Source of the DNA: Acinetobacter terrae
GTDB lineage: Bacteria; Pseudomonadota; Gammaproteobacteria; Pseudomonadales; Moraxellaceae
Direction of reading: 5' to 3'
NCBI RefSeq assembly: GCF_013004375.1
Contig: NZ_JABERI010000026.1
Span: 122,375-186,374, forward strand
Length of the DNA stretch: 64,000 bases
The position numbers and the translations under genes are program-made. The number at the start of each line of letters is the position of its first letter. The first letter of the stretch is position 1. This document shows, one piece after another, positions 17,535 through 26,657 of this stretch. The notes beneath the pieces were generated by a model. That model searched no databases. It was not told where the DNA came from and saw nothing but the letters and a program-made list of their open reading frames with translations.

Positions 17535-18635
17535 GTGAACTTATATCATTATAGTTTAATTGCAGCAATGACATTGGGAATGACCGGCTGCGCAATTACT
17601 TCTGGTCTGCAAACCTATGATTTACCTTTACAAGGCGTTTATCAAACAGATTTAGGCACTCAAGTCAATGTCGTCCGCTTATCTCAGGAAACACTTACTG
17701 CAATTCAACTAGTCCAATATAATCAGCAAAACTTTGCGCATTTATTTAATGTTCAGCCTCGCCACTACTATTTAAGTCCTGGCGATATTCTTTCTATTTA
17801 TCTTTGGGCTTATCCAGATATAACTCCTTCTACAAGTTCAGTGAGTAGTGAGCAATCAGCTCAAGCCAATGGTTATCAAATTGACCAGAATGGCTATATC
17901 CAGTTTCCTATGATTGGTCGTTATAAGGCTGCCGGAAAATCATTAACCCAGGTCAATCAGGAATTACGTAGCCAGCTTTCCCGTTATTTAAAAACACCCG
18001 ATGTGATTGCACGCGTACTGTCCTATCAAGGTCAGCGCTTTTCTGTGCAAGGCAATGTTATGCGTGGTGGACAGTTTTACTTAAGTGACCAGCCTGTAAG
18101 TCTCTATACTGCATTAGGCTTAGCCGGAGGTGTAAACACACAATTGGGTGACAATACTTCGATCACGCTGGTACGCCAGGGTCAAACCTTTACATTAAAT
18201 AGCATTGAATTGGAAAAATCAGGCTACTCTTTACATAACCTGTTGATTCAACCCAATGACACCATTTATGTAAACTCTAAAGAAAATCAAAAAATTTATG
18301 TCATGGGGGAATCCGGGCAAAATCAACCTGTTCCACTTCGTGATCAAGGCATGAGCTTAAGTGATGTTTTGGGTGAAAGTTTAGGCTTGAATCCGCTCTC
18401 TGCCAGCCGCAGTAAAATCTATGTGGTCCGCAGCAGTCCAAGCAACCCGATGACAGAAATTTATCACTTGGATTTAACCAGCATTGCTGATTTTGGTTTA
18501 GCCAATAAATTCAAAATGCGCAGCAATGATATTGTCTATGTCGATGCTTCAGGCTTGGCTCGTTGGCAACGTGTGATTAATCAAATCGTTCCTTTTTCCA
18601 GCCTTGTTAATACTGCCTATTATTTGGGCAATTAA
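17535..18635 (+). CDS. wza: Wza capsule export lipoprotein (copy 2)
   Basis: This 366-residue outer-membrane polysaccharide export protein starts at GTG 17535. The lipoprotein signal peptide (residues 1-18) ends in the lipobox LGMTGC, with lipidated Cys19. A polysaccharide export (PES) domain follows (YLSPGDILSIYLWAYPD, about 75-90, then GYIQFPMIGRYKAAGKS), then SLBB repeats near 160-240 and 250-330 (SVQGNVMRGGQFYLSDQ, VMGESGQNQPVPLRDQ). The C-terminus forms the membrane helix of the Wza octamer. It forms the export channel with Wzc. The gene faces away from the pseudogene-gdr operon and leads a wza-wzb-wzc unit. Confidence 0.95.
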   Translation: MNLYHYSLIAAMTLGMTGCAITSGLQTYDLPLQGVYQTDLGTQVNVVRLSQETLTAIQLVQYNQQNFAHLFNVQPRHYYLSPGDILSIYLWAYPDITPSTSSVSSEQSAQANGYQIDQNGYIQFPMIGRYKAAGKSLTQVNQELRSQLSRYLKTPDVIARVLSYQGQRFSVQGNVMRGGQFYLSDQPVSLYTALGLAGGVNTQLGDNTSITLVRQGQTFTLNSIELEKSGYSLHNLLIQPNDTIYVNSKENQKIYVMGESGQNQPVPLRDQGMSLSDVLGESLGLNPLSASRSKIYVVRSSPSNPMTEIYHLDLTSIADFGLANKFKMRSNDIVYVDASGLARWQRVINQIVPFSSLVNTAYYLGN

Positions 18636-18636
18636 C

Positions 18637-19065
18637 ATGAATATTCGCAATATTCTTGTGGTGTGCGTGGGCAATATCTGCCGCAGCCCGATGGCGGAAT
18701 ACTTTTTAAAACAGCAGTATCCGCAGCTTCATATTGAGTCCGCTGGTATTTCCGGTTTGATCGGCCATGCTGCAGATAAAAAAGCACAATTATGTATGCA
18801 GCATTTAGGCATCGATATGCAGCCGCATATTGCCCAAAAGTTGAATACCGAGCTTATTAAAAAAGCGGACTTGATTTTGGTGATGAGCCAAAATCAGCAA
18901 AAGCATTTAGAACAAATCTGGCCTTTTGCTAAAGGCAAGACTTTCCGTCTGGGGTATTGGCAAAGCAAGAATGTACCTGACCCGTACAAACACGATCAGG
19001 CTGTGTTTGATGAGACGTGTCAGCTCATACAAAATTGTATTGCTGATTGGAAACAACATATTTAA
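18637..19065 (+). CDS. wzb: Wzb low-molecular-weight protein-tyrosine phosphatase (copy 2)
   Basis: This 142-residue phosphatase starts MNIRNILVVCVGNICRSPM at 18637, one base after the wza stop. A longer frame from 18604 would run into wza and add residues absent from copy 1. The catalytic loop is Cys10 to Arg16, with the acid Asp in DPYK near 115. It dephosphorylates Wzc. It differs from copy 1 by scattered substitutions, mostly in the middle and C-terminal third (GYWQSKNVPDPY versus GHWQGRNVPDPY). Confidence 0.96.
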   Translation: MNIRNILVVCVGNICRSPMAEYFLKQQYPQLHIESAGISGLIGHAADKKAQLCMQHLGIDMQPHIAQKLNTELIKKADLILVMSQNQQKHLEQIWPFAKGKTFRLGYWQSKNVPDPYKHDQAVFDETCQLIQNCIADWKQHI

Positions 19066-19082
19066 CTTTTTGAATAATAATT

Positions 19083-21299
19083 ATGAACGAAAAAAATAGT
19101 TTAACCGAAGATCCCATTGATTTAAAAGAGCTGTTTTTTTCACTCATTGCTCAATGGAAACTCATCGCACTGTGTGTGATTTTAAGTTTATTGTGTGCAT
19201 TATTATATTTAAGAGCCACACCGGATACTTATTCAGTCGATGCATTGGTACAAGTCGAAGAAAACAAAGGCACCTCTGCCGCGTTATTGGGTGATCTGTC
19301 CAGCATGATTGAGCAGAAACAGCCGGCTCAAGCTGAAATAGAACTGCTGAAATCACGGTTAGTGCTGGGTTCGGTGATTAAAAACCTCAATCTGGATGTA
19401 AAAATTTCCGGAACAGAAAACCGTTTTTTTGACCGGTTACTCAGCCCGCATGATTATCAAACCAACTATCAGGCCAAATCCGTTATATTCCAGGATGATG
19501 CCAAGTCTTTCGAGGTTCGAAAATTTGAAGTTCCAGCGTATTACCTGGACAAGGATCTTCTGCTGGATTTTAATGCCAGTAAATTTACCTTAACCGATAA
19601 AAAAACCAAGCAAATCCTGTTTAGTGCCCCGACCAATCAGGAAAGCCAGTATGCTTCAGCCCATGGCACCTGGAAAGTGGCGATCTATACCCCAGACCCA
19701 CTTAAAGGCACTTATAATATCCAAAAAATGTCTTTGCCTGGGGCGATGCTTGCTATTACAAAGAATTATTCAGTGGCTGAAAAAGGCAAATTGACCGGTA
19801 TTTTAGGTCTGAATTATCAAGGTCAGGACAAGGAACATATCACCAAAGTTCTGAACTCCATTCTGGTGGCGTATAGCCAACAAAATATTGAACGTCGTTC
19901 TGCTGAAACCGCCCAAACGCTTAAATTTCTCGATGAACAATTGCCTGAATTAAAACAGCAGCTGGATCTTGCAGAACGTGAATTTAATACATTCCGTCAG
20001 CAATATAATACCGTGGATGTAACCAAAGAATCTGAACTGTATTTAACCCAAAGTATTACCTTAGAGACGCAAAAATCACAATTGGAACAGCAACAGGCTG
20101 AAATGGCGGCCAAATATACCAACGAACATCCCGCGATGCAGCAAATGAATGCCCAGCTGGGAGCGATTAATAAAAAAATTGGCGAGTTGAATGAGACCTT
20201 AAAACAACTGCCTGATTTACAACGTCGCTATTTACAGTTGTACCGTGAGGTTGAGGTTAAAACCCAGCTCTATACCGCATTGCTCAATTCTTACCAGCAA
20301 CTGCGGATTGCCAAAGCAGGTGAAATTGGTAATGTGCGTGTTGTGGATACTGCGGTCCTTCCTATTGAACCTATTAAACCTAAAGAACTCATAGTATTAG
20401 CTCTTTCTCTTTTTGCGGGTGGTTTCTTGGGTACCTTGGTAGCTCTAGTGCGCAATATGATGCGTTCGGGCATTAAGGATTCCAGTCAGATTGAAAATGA
20501 GCTGGATTTACCGGTATATGCCACGGTTCCTCATTCACCGATTCAAGAAAGCCGTATTAAACTGCTGAAAAAGAAAAAACATGTGCCTATTTTAGCGATT
20601 AAAAATGGGGACGATATTGCGATTGAAAGCTTACGCAGCATGCGTACCGCGATTCACTTTGCCATGAGTCAGGCGAAAAACAATATCATTATGATTTCAG
20701 GTCCTGCGCCCGAAGTAGGCAAATCCTTTATTTCTACCAACCTGGCCACGATTTTAGCGCAAAGTAATAAACGCGTCCTGATCATTGATGGCGATATGCG
20801 CCGGGGTTATTTGCATCGATATTTCAACCATGACAACCAACCGGGTCTGGCTGAATATTTAAATAATACCCAGCAAAGTCTTGAAAATATTATTAAGCCC
20901 ACTGAAGTTCACAATCTAGAGGTGATGACGCGTGGCAAGAGTCCGGTGAATCCTTCCGAACTTTTAAGCTCGGCAAAATTTGCAGCCATGCTAGAACAAC
21001 TTTCACCCAACTATGACCATATTATTATTGATACTCCCCCGGTACTGGCCGTGACCGATGGGATTATCATTTCACAATATGCCGGCGTTAATTTAGTCAT
21101 TGCGCGTTATGCAAAATCACAGATGAAAGAACTGGAATTAACCTTGAATCGTTTTGAACAGGCCAATGTTAAAGTGAATGGCTTTATTCTGAATAATATT
21201 CAACGTGGTACTCGCGGTTATGGTTATGGTTATAACTATGCCTATGGCTATAAAGCCTCGAAAGACAAGGATAAAACAGATTTGGTTCATCTCAATTGA
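19083..21299 (+). CDS. wzc: Wzc polysaccharide co-polymerase / BY-kinase (copy 2)
   Basis: This 738-residue tyrosine autokinase has the same architecture as copy 1: Wzz domain, periplasmic coiled coil, second membrane segment (VLALSLFAGGFLGTLVALV, about 437-455) and a kinase with Walker A (GPAPEVGKSF, about 539-548), Walker A' and Walker B (IIIDTPP). The second membrane segment differs clearly from copy 1. The kinase domain is almost identical at the DNA level. The tyrosine-rich tail is shorter (GYGYGYNYAYGYKAS), and the C-terminus extends to DKTDLVHLN. A strong terminator follows. The gene is the last of the plus-strand export operon and abuts fkpA as in standard K loci. Confidence 0.96.
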   Translation: MNEKNSLTEDPIDLKELFFSLIAQWKLIALCVILSLLCALLYLRATPDTYSVDALVQVEENKGTSAALLGDLSSMIEQKQPAQAEIELLKSRLVLGSVIKNLNLDVKISGTENRFFDRLLSPHDYQTNYQAKSVIFQDDAKSFEVRKFEVPAYYLDKDLLLDFNASKFTLTDKKTKQILFSAPTNQESQYASAHGTWKVAIYTPDPLKGTYNIQKMSLPGAMLAITKNYSVAEKGKLTGILGLNYQGQDKEHITKVLNSILVAYSQQNIERRSAETAQTLKFLDEQLPELKQQLDLAEREFNTFRQQYNTVDVTKESELYLTQSITLETQKSQLEQQQAEMAAKYTNEHPAMQQMNAQLGAINKKIGELNETLKQLPDLQRRYLQLYREVEVKTQLYTALLNSYQQLRIAKAGEIGNVRVVDTAVLPIEPIKPKELIVLALSLFAGGFLGTLVALVRNMMRSGIKDSSQIENELDLPVYATVPHSPIQESRIKLLKKKKHVPILAIKNGDDIAIESLRSMRTAIHFAMSQAKNNIIMISGPAPEVGKSFISTNLATILAQSNKRVLIIDGDMRRGYLHRYFNHDNQPGLAEYLNNTQQSLENIIKPTEVHNLEVMTRGKSPVNPSELLSSAKFAAMLEQLSPNYDHIIIDTPPVLAVTDGIIISQYAGVNLVIARYAKSQMKELELTLNRFEQANVKVNGFILNNIQRGTRGYGYGYNYAYGYKASKDKDKTDLVHLN

Positions 21300-21313
21300 A
21301 ATTATTTATTGTG

Positions 21314-21343
21314 AAAGCCAGTGATTTTCACTGGCTTTTTCTT
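21314..21343 (+). terminator. Rho-independent terminator after wzc (copy 2)
   Basis: A perfect ten-base stem AAAGCCAGTG / CACTGGCTTT with a five-base loop is followed by a T run, 15 bases after the wzc stop. The rest of the 312-base gap to fkpA (21344-21611) is AT-rich and presumably holds the fkpA promoter; nothing else is recognised. Confidence 0.88.
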
Positions 21344-21611
21344 TTTAAGATGATCTTAATCTAAAAATAATTTGGTTTATAAACAAATCAGGATCAAAGC
21401 AAAAAATTTATAATTCACTCTCTAAAGTAGATAAAAAATTGATATTTAATTGTATTAAAAATGTTTTATATATTCAGTCTGTTATAGAATAACTGGCTTG
21501 ATAAGAATATATTGGATTTCTGTACAATACGGCTTCCTCTAAACGTGTTGGATAGAAAAGTCTGCTAAAATTAATGCAACTTTTGAATATAAAATGAATT
21601 TGGGAAAACCT

Positions 21612-22316
21612 ATGAGTAAAGCCTTACCCATCGCTGTCGCTGTTCTTTTAGGCGGTGCTGCACTTATACCTGTTTATTATGCAACTCAAAACCCAGCTTC
21701 TGTAACATCAAAAGCATCAAAGAATGCTTCTGCTGTTGAGAAAATTAGTTATGCTTTAGGCTACGAAGTTGCACATCAAACACCACCTGAATTAAATATC
21801 AATAGCTTTGTTACCGGTGTACGTGAAGGTCACGCTCGAAATAAACCAGCTTATACAGAACAAGAACTTCAACAAGCTTATGAGCAATTCCAAAAGGAAA
21901 TGCAACAGAAGCAAGTTCAGCAAGCACAGCAAGTACAAACAGCTAGCGATTCTTTTTTAACTGAAAATGCGAAAAAACCAGGTGTAAAAACCACGGCTTC
22001 AGGCTTACAGTACAAAATCATCAAAGAAGGTACAGGTAAACAACCTGCTGCCAACTCTATGGTGACCGTACATTACAAAGGCCAATTGGTTGACGGTAAA
22101 GTATTTGATAGCTCAATTGAACGCGGTGAACCGATTGAATTTCCATTGAATCAAGTCATTCCGGGTTGGACTGAAGGTCTTCAATTGATGAAAGAAGGCG
22201 GTAAAGCGACTCTTTATATCCCTTCAAAATTGGGCTATGGTGAACAAGGTGTTCCAGGAATGATTCCTGCCAACAGTACCCTGATTTTTGATGTTGAACT
22301 GATTAAAGTAAAATAA
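21612..22316 (+). CDS. fkpA: FKBP-type peptidyl-prolyl isomerase FkpA
   Basis: This 234-residue periplasmic or membrane-anchored prolyl isomerase and chaperone marks the conserved left edge of Acinetobacter K loci. The start at 21612 ([15 protein letters not shown]) has GGGAAAA seven bases upstream; a start at 21594 lacks a ribosome-binding site. Residues 5-24 form a hydrophobic anchor or signal. An FkpA-N dimerisation domain ([20 protein letters not shown], then a Gln-rich helix near 85-110) precedes the FKBP domain, with [38 protein letters not shown] and [21 protein letters not shown] second FKBP gene follows 49 bases later. Confidence 0.94.
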   Translation: MSKALPIAVAVLLGGAALIPVYYATQNPASVTSKASKNASAVEKISYALGYEVAHQTPPELNINSFVTGVREGHARNKPAYTEQELQQAYEQFQKEMQQKQVQQAQQVQTASDSFLTENAKKPGVKTTASGLQYKIIKEGTGKQPAANSMVTVHYKGQLVDGKVFDSSIERGEPIEFPLNQVIPGWTEGLQLMKEGGKATLYIPSKLGYGEQGVPGMIPANSTLIFDVELIKVK

Positions 22317-22365
22317 AAAATTCAAGGAGAGCTTTTGCTCTCCTTATTTATCTTGGGATAAGAGA

Positions 22366-23067
22366 ATGAAAACACCTATAACATTGCTTTGTTTCTGCCT
22401 TTTTACCACGGCTAGCTTTGCAAAACCTGTGACCAATACCAGTAGCTTAAATGAACAAGTCGGCTACAGCTTTGGTTACTTAATGGGGCGCAGCAATGCT
22501 GAATCTGTAAAAGATTTGGACTTAGATGCTTTCATGCTCGGTTTAAAGACCGCAGCTCAAGGCGGTAAATCTGCCCTCACCGATGAGGAAATGGCACGCG
22601 TCCTCACCCAACATAAAAAATTAAGTGATGCAAAACAGCTTATCGAGCTGAAACAAAAAGCAGATGCCAATGCCAAAATCGGGGCAGAATTTTTAAAAGC
22701 CAATGCTAAAAAACAAGGCGTGCAAACCACTAAATCAGGTTTGCAATATCAAATATTAAAACAAGGCACAGGGAAATCCCCTCAAGCCAATTCCGTTGTC
22801 AAAGTCAATTATGAAGGTCGTTTAATAGACGGTACAGTTTTTGACAGCTCAATTGCACGGAATCAACCGGCTGAATTTCAGGTTAGCCAAGTCATTCAAG
22901 GTTGGACTGAAGGCTTACAACTGATGAAAGAAGGTGCTCAGTATCGCTTCTTTATTCCAGCACAACTTGGCTATGGTCAAATTGGCTCAGGTGATGTAAT
23001 CGAACCGAATAGCACTTTAATTTTTGATGTAGAACTTCTTGAAGTCTTACCTAAATCGACTAAATAA
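22366..23067 (+). CDS. FKBP-type peptidyl-prolyl isomerase (FklB/FkpA-like)
   Basis: This 233-residue exported prolyl isomerase has a Sec signal peptide (MKTPITLLCFCLFTTASFA, cleavage before KPV). The FkpA-type N-terminal helical domain (NEQVGYSFGYLMGRSNAESV) is followed by a C-terminal FKBP domain ([56 protein letters not shown]). It resembles the preceding FkpA throughout, so the pair is a tandem duplication. Between them, 22324-22347 (CAAGGAGAGCTTTTGCTCTC) contains a short hairpin that also provides GGGATAAGAG as the likely ribosome-binding region. Confidence 0.92.
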   Translation: MKTPITLLCFCLFTTASFAKPVTNTSSLNEQVGYSFGYLMGRSNAESVKDLDLDAFMLGLKTAAQGGKSALTDEEMARVLTQHKKLSDAKQLIELKQKADANAKIGAEFLKANAKKQGVQTTKSGLQYQILKQGTGKSPQANSVVKVNYEGRLIDGTVFDSSIARNQPAEFQVSQVIQGWTEGLQLMKEGAQYRFFIPAQLGYGQIGSGDVIEPNSTLIFDVELLEVLPKSTK

Positions 23068-23426
23068 CCCTTATTTAACCCATATTAAAAAGTAGCGGGC
23101 AGGTCAATTTGAGCAAAAAATCATGCTCATTCACTCCTCGCTATTTTTCATGATTTAATCAATCTATTTCCCAATATTGGCTTTCAATATAAAAGCATTT
23201 CTTCTTTTTAAAGCCATGCATATCACCCTGCTTAACAAGCATAAAACAATAAAAACCTATATTTATTAAATCCTTATATTTTTAAATCATCTTATTTAAT
23301 AGCATGTTGCAATTTATTGATAATAGTATGCAATCAAAATAAAGCTATCTTGTACAATCATCAAAGATGTTTTATTTCTATATTTTAATCAATACACTTT
23401 CTTCACGAATAATAAGGATTGAATCA
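23068..23426. other. Intergenic region without recognised gene
   Basis: This is 359 bases of AT-rich sequence between the second FKBP gene and the hydrolase gene. A GAGC...GCTC hairpin near 23111-23128 lies inside a larger imperfect inverted repeat (AAGTAGCG near 23090, CGCTATTTTT near 23139) that could terminate the FKBP transcript. The right half presumably holds the promoter of the next gene. I see no ORF or RNA gene. Confidence 0.5.
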
Positions 23427-24167
23427 ATGGCTCTAACAATCAAAACTCGCGAAATTCAGTACACTGCTGCAGATGGAACTCATTTAATTGGATACTTTGC
23501 AGCGCCTGAATCAGAAATACCAGTCGCGGGCGTGATTGTAGCGCCTGAATGGTGGGGACGAAATGAATACACTGAACAGCGTGCACGTGAGCTTGCTGAA
23601 CATGGCTATGCAGCGCTTGCTATTGATATGTATGGTGATAAAAAAGTAACCACTGCAGTACCACAAGCCAGTGAATGGATGATGCAAACCTTTGAAGATC
23701 CTGAAACAATTGTGACTCGTGCGTCTGCAGGTTTAGCGACATTAGCAGCGCAAGAAGAAGTAAATGCAGATAAACTGGCTGCTGTAGGCTTCTGCTATGG
23801 TGGCAAAGTTGTGCTTGATCTGGCACGCTCTGGTGCACCTTTACAAGCGGTGGTCACGTTCCACGGCACATTGATTCCGAAAGCACCAGCACAGCCCGGA
23901 AAAGTAAAAGCTGAAATTTTAGTTCTCCACGGAGAACTCGACAGCATGGTCAGTTTAGATGATGTTGCACGCTTTAAAGAAGAAATGCAGGCGGCTCAAG
24001 TCGAGCATGAAGTGATGATCTTTGAAGGTGCCAAACATGGCTTTAGTAACCCACTTGCAGATGAACGTGCCAAAGCCAATGGTGTTGATCTTGGCTATAA
24101 TGCAGCCGCAGAACAACAAGGCTTATCTGCCATGTACGAATTATTAAACAAGCGACTTGGTGAATAG
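23427..24167 (+). CDS. Dienelactone hydrolase family protein
   Basis: This 246-residue alpha/beta hydrolase starts MALTIKTREIQYTAADGTHL at 23427, behind AAGGATTGA; a start at 23367 adds a hydrophobic stretch not seen in the family. The nucleophile Cys lies in GFCYGGKVVLDLA (about residue 123), the Asp in LHGELDSMVS (about 173) and the His in EGAKHGFSNP (about 205), the DLH triad. Such enzymes open lactone rings in chlorocatechol breakdown or hydrolyse other esters. No aromatic-degradation gene is adjacent, so the substrate is unknown. Confidence 0.9.
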   Translation: MALTIKTREIQYTAADGTHLIGYFAAPESEIPVAGVIVAPEWWGRNEYTEQRARELAEHGYAALAIDMYGDKKVTTAVPQASEWMMQTFEDPETIVTRASAGLATLAAQEEVNADKLAAVGFCYGGKVVLDLARSGAPLQAVVTFHGTLIPKAPAQPGKVKAEILVLHGELDSMVSLDDVARFKEEMQAAQVEHEVMIFEGAKHGFSNPLADERAKANGVDLGYNAAAEQQGLSAMYELLNKRLGE

Positions 24168-24253
24168 CAATGAAGGTAAATATGGCTGTGCCATCTTTAC
24201 CCATCCAGTGAGCTGGATATTTTAAAAATTGTATTTTTAAAGAGGATAGAATA

Positions 24254-24616
24254 ATGACTGAAAACAACTGCCCATATTGCAACTTTGATGAATATGACAT
24301 CATTGATAAAAATGACTTTGGTGTGATTTTTCCTGAGCCGAATGCATTATCTAAAGGTCACTCTGTCATTGTTCCTCTACGCCATGTCAGCTCTTTTTTC
24401 GACGTTACCGACAAAGAACGTAAAAGCTTAATGTCTTTACTTGAGCTTGCACGTAATGAGCTTCAGTTGCGCCACCACCCTTCTGGCTTTCATATTGGTT
24501 TCAATGATGGCAGTGTGTTTGGTGAAGCATCTGAACATTTACATATTCATATTATTCCACGCTATGAAGGTCAAACCTTAAAACTGGATGAGCGTTGGGG
24601 CATGACCAGTAAATAA
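24254..24616 (+). CDS. HIT family nucleotide hydrolase/transferase
   Basis: This 120-residue HIT-superfamily protein likely acts on nucleoside-phosphoramidates or dinucleoside polyphosphates. It has an N-terminal CPYC motif (NNCPYCNFDE). The C-terminal histidine triad is HLHIHIIPRY (about residues 96-105), preceded by FHIGFNDGSVFGEASEHLH. AGAGGATAGAATA precedes the ATG as ribosome-binding site. Its transcription may continue from the hydrolase gene 86 bases upstream. The physiological substrate is not evident. Confidence 0.91.
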   Translation: MTENNCPYCNFDEYDIIDKNDFGVIFPEPNALSKGHSVIVPLRHVSSFFDVTDKERKSLMSLLELARNELQLRHHPSGFHIGFNDGSVFGEASEHLHIHIIPRYEGQTLKLDERWGMTSK

Positions 24617-24733
24617 AAATAGATCCTACTGATTCAAAAATGATGCTGTGGCATCATTTTTTATGTCTGTTCGCAACCGCAATGCTGCACAGTTTTCGCT
24701 ATACTATTCATCTATTCCAAATACGCGGTTCGC

Positions 24734-25768
24734 ATGTCACAGTTTTCTTTTTCCGATGCTCTTCTTTCCTGGTTCGATGTCCATGGTCGTCATGATTTGC
24801 CGTGGCAAGTGGTAGATGATCCATATAAGGTTTGGGTATCTGAAATTATGTTGCAGCAAACCCAGGTCAAAACCGTACTGCAATATTTTGAGCGTTTTAT
24901 AGCTCGCTTTCCAAAAGTTAACGATTTAGGCCTCGCCAGTTGGGATGATGTTGCGCCTTATTGGGCTGGGCTCGGTTACTATGCACGCGCACGAAATTTA
25001 CATAAAGCTGCGGGAATTGTGGCACGTCAGGGTCATTTTCCAGCCACATTAGAACAATGGATTGAGCTTCCCGGGATTGGCCCTTCGACCGGCGGTGCAC
25101 TTATGTCGCTGGGTTTACGTCAGTACGGCGTAATTATGGATGGCAATGTCAAACGAGTATTAGCGCGTTTCTTTGCCATTGAAGATGATCTGACTAAACC
25201 CGTACATGAACGTGCCATGTGGCAACTGGCAGAACAGCTTTGCCCTGTTGAGCGCAATCACGACTATACCCAAGCCATTATGGACTTGGGTGCAACCGTA
25301 TGCACCCCGAAAAAACCGCTGTGTTTATATTGTCCGATGCAGCCACACTGCAAAGCGCATCAACAAGGTTTAGAAACTGAACTGCCGTTTAAAAAACCGA
25401 AAAAACCTGTGCCGGTCAAATCAGCACAGGTTTTAGTGATTCAGTCGAATGATCAATGGTTATGGCAGCAACGTCCGAATAGTGGTTTATGGGGTGGTTT
25501 ATGGTGCTTGCCGGTTATTGAAAATCCAGTTGAGTTTGAAAGTGTGTGCCAAACCTTAGGACTCAAAAAAGTCATTCAACGCGCTGAAATCACGCATAGT
25601 TTTACCCATTTCACATGGCAACTTGAAGCCATCTGTTTTGAGGTGGATGCGGAGCAACAAGAACATCTTTCCATTGAATTAGGCGGTATCTGGTTAGCTA
25701 CACAAATTGCAACCGAAATGGGCATTCCCACGGCAATGAAAAAATTGATCTCTGCCATAAATTTATGA
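24734..25768 (+). CDS. mutY: Adenine DNA glycosylase MutY
   Basis: This 344-residue base-excision repair enzyme removes adenine opposite 8-oxoguanine. The N-terminal catalytic domain has SEIMLQQTQVKTV, the helix-hairpin-helix LPGIGPSTGGALMSLGL (about 110-127) and the catalytic Asp in VIMDGNVKRVLARF (about 136). The [4Fe-4S] cluster ligands are Cys in CTPKKPLCLYCPMQPHC (about 190-206). The C-terminal NUDIX-like domain (LWGGLWCLPVIENP) recognises 8-oxoG. The start MSQFSFSDALLSWFDVHGRH suits the family. The gene is followed by an M23 lipoprotein gene after 62 bases. Confidence 0.96.
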   Translation: MSQFSFSDALLSWFDVHGRHDLPWQVVDDPYKVWVSEIMLQQTQVKTVLQYFERFIARFPKVNDLGLASWDDVAPYWAGLGYYARARNLHKAAGIVARQGHFPATLEQWIELPGIGPSTGGALMSLGLRQYGVIMDGNVKRVLARFFAIEDDLTKPVHERAMWQLAEQLCPVERNHDYTQAIMDLGATVCTPKKPLCLYCPMQPHCKAHQQGLETELPFKKPKKPVPVKSAQVLVIQSNDQWLWQQRPNSGLWGGLWCLPVIENPVEFESVCQTLGLKKVIQRAEITHSFTHFTWQLEAICFEVDAEQQEHLSIELGGIWLATQIATEMGIPTAMKKLISAINL

Positions 25769-25830
25769 CATAGTCAGGCACTGTTATTCAAATAATTTTC
25801 ACATAGATTAGAATGAAAAAAGGATGAACA

Positions 25831-26373
25831 GTGCTTCGTTTTATTTATGCATTATTACTTGGTTTTAGCATGCTATGGATTGCTGCATGTACATCAAGTC
25901 CTAAAAAGTCCTCAACGACACCCCTTTCGCCTGCTCAGATACAAAAGCTGAAAAGTATGCAGCTGAAATCGTCATTGCCTATTCCAGTGCAAAATATAAA
26001 AGCCAAACAGTTACGCGATACCTGGGCTGCTTCACGAAGTAATGGACGCAAGCATGAAGGCATTGACATCATGGCTCCACGTGGAACAAAAGTACTGAGT
26101 GCCACAGAAGGTTTAATTGCTGACTTACGCAATAACAATTTGGGTGGTAAAGTGGTTTGGATTATGGGGCCTGGCGGAACCTGGCATTACTATGCCCATC
26201 TGGATGAGCATAAACGCGGCTTAAATGTCGGGGATTATGTCAAAAAAGGTGATCTGATTGGCTATGTCGGCAATACGGGCAACGCACGTCATACGGCACC
26301 GCATTTGCACTATGGTATTTACCTTGATGGTAAAGGTCGTGGTGTGGTCAACCCCTACCCTTATTTACGTTAA
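25831..26373 (+). CDS. M23-family (LytM) peptidoglycan hydrolase lipoprotein
   Basis: This 180-residue lipoprotein has signal peptide MLRFIYALLLGFSMLWIAAC, lipobox IAAC and lipidated Cys20. The LytM domain has the zinc motifs GRKHEGIDIMAPRGT (HxxxD type, about 72-86) and HTAPHLHYGIYLDG (HxH, about 155), with GGTWHYYAHLDEH carrying a further His. All metal ligands appear present, so it could be an active endopeptidase or an NlpD/EnvC-like activator. The start is GTG 25831 with AAGGATG four bases upstream. It is the first of a close string with the next small gene and tag. Confidence 0.92.
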   Translation: MLRFIYALLLGFSMLWIAACTSSPKKSSTTPLSPAQIQKLKSMQLKSSLPIPVQNIKAKQLRDTWAASRSNGRKHEGIDIMAPRGTKVLSATEGLIADLRNNNLGGKVVWIMGPGGTWHYYAHLDEHKRGLNVGDYVKKGDLIGYVGNTGNARHTAPHLHYGIYLDGKGRGVVNPYPYLR

Positions 26374-26390
26374 CTTTTTAGGAACTATTC

Positions 26391-26636
26391 ATGTCAGAAG
26401 CGCTGATCAATCGTTTGGTCGAATTTGCTGAATCAGGCAATCAACAGAAAATTGTTTTGGCTGGACAAAACCATCAAGGTTGGGTGATGGAAATCACTGA
26501 AGAAGCGCTTTTGATTAGTACCGGTTTTGCCGAAAAAACTGGAACAGATATGTGGATTCAATTCACCGATTTGCCCCAGGCAGAGCTTTATTACTGGGAT
26601 AATCAACAAGATCAATGGGCTGAATTTAAGCTTTAA
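26391..26636 (+). CDS. Small conserved-looking protein of unknown function
   Basis: An 81-residue acidic protein (MSEALINRLVEFAESGNQQK) without signal peptide or membrane segment. The sequence has a mixed alpha/beta pattern with Trp-rich stretches (GWVMEITEEALLI, WDNQQDQWAEFKL). I do not recognise a family. It lies 17 bases after the M23 lipoprotein gene and 21 before tag, with a usable AGGAACTATTC ribosome-binding site, so it is probably translated in the same operon. Confidence 0.75.
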   Translation: MSEALINRLVEFAESGNQQKIVLAGQNHQGWVMEITEEALLISTGFAEKTGTDMWIQFTDLPQAELYYWDNQQDQWAEFKL

Positions 26637-26657
26637 GCCGCTTCAGGAGCATCAAAA

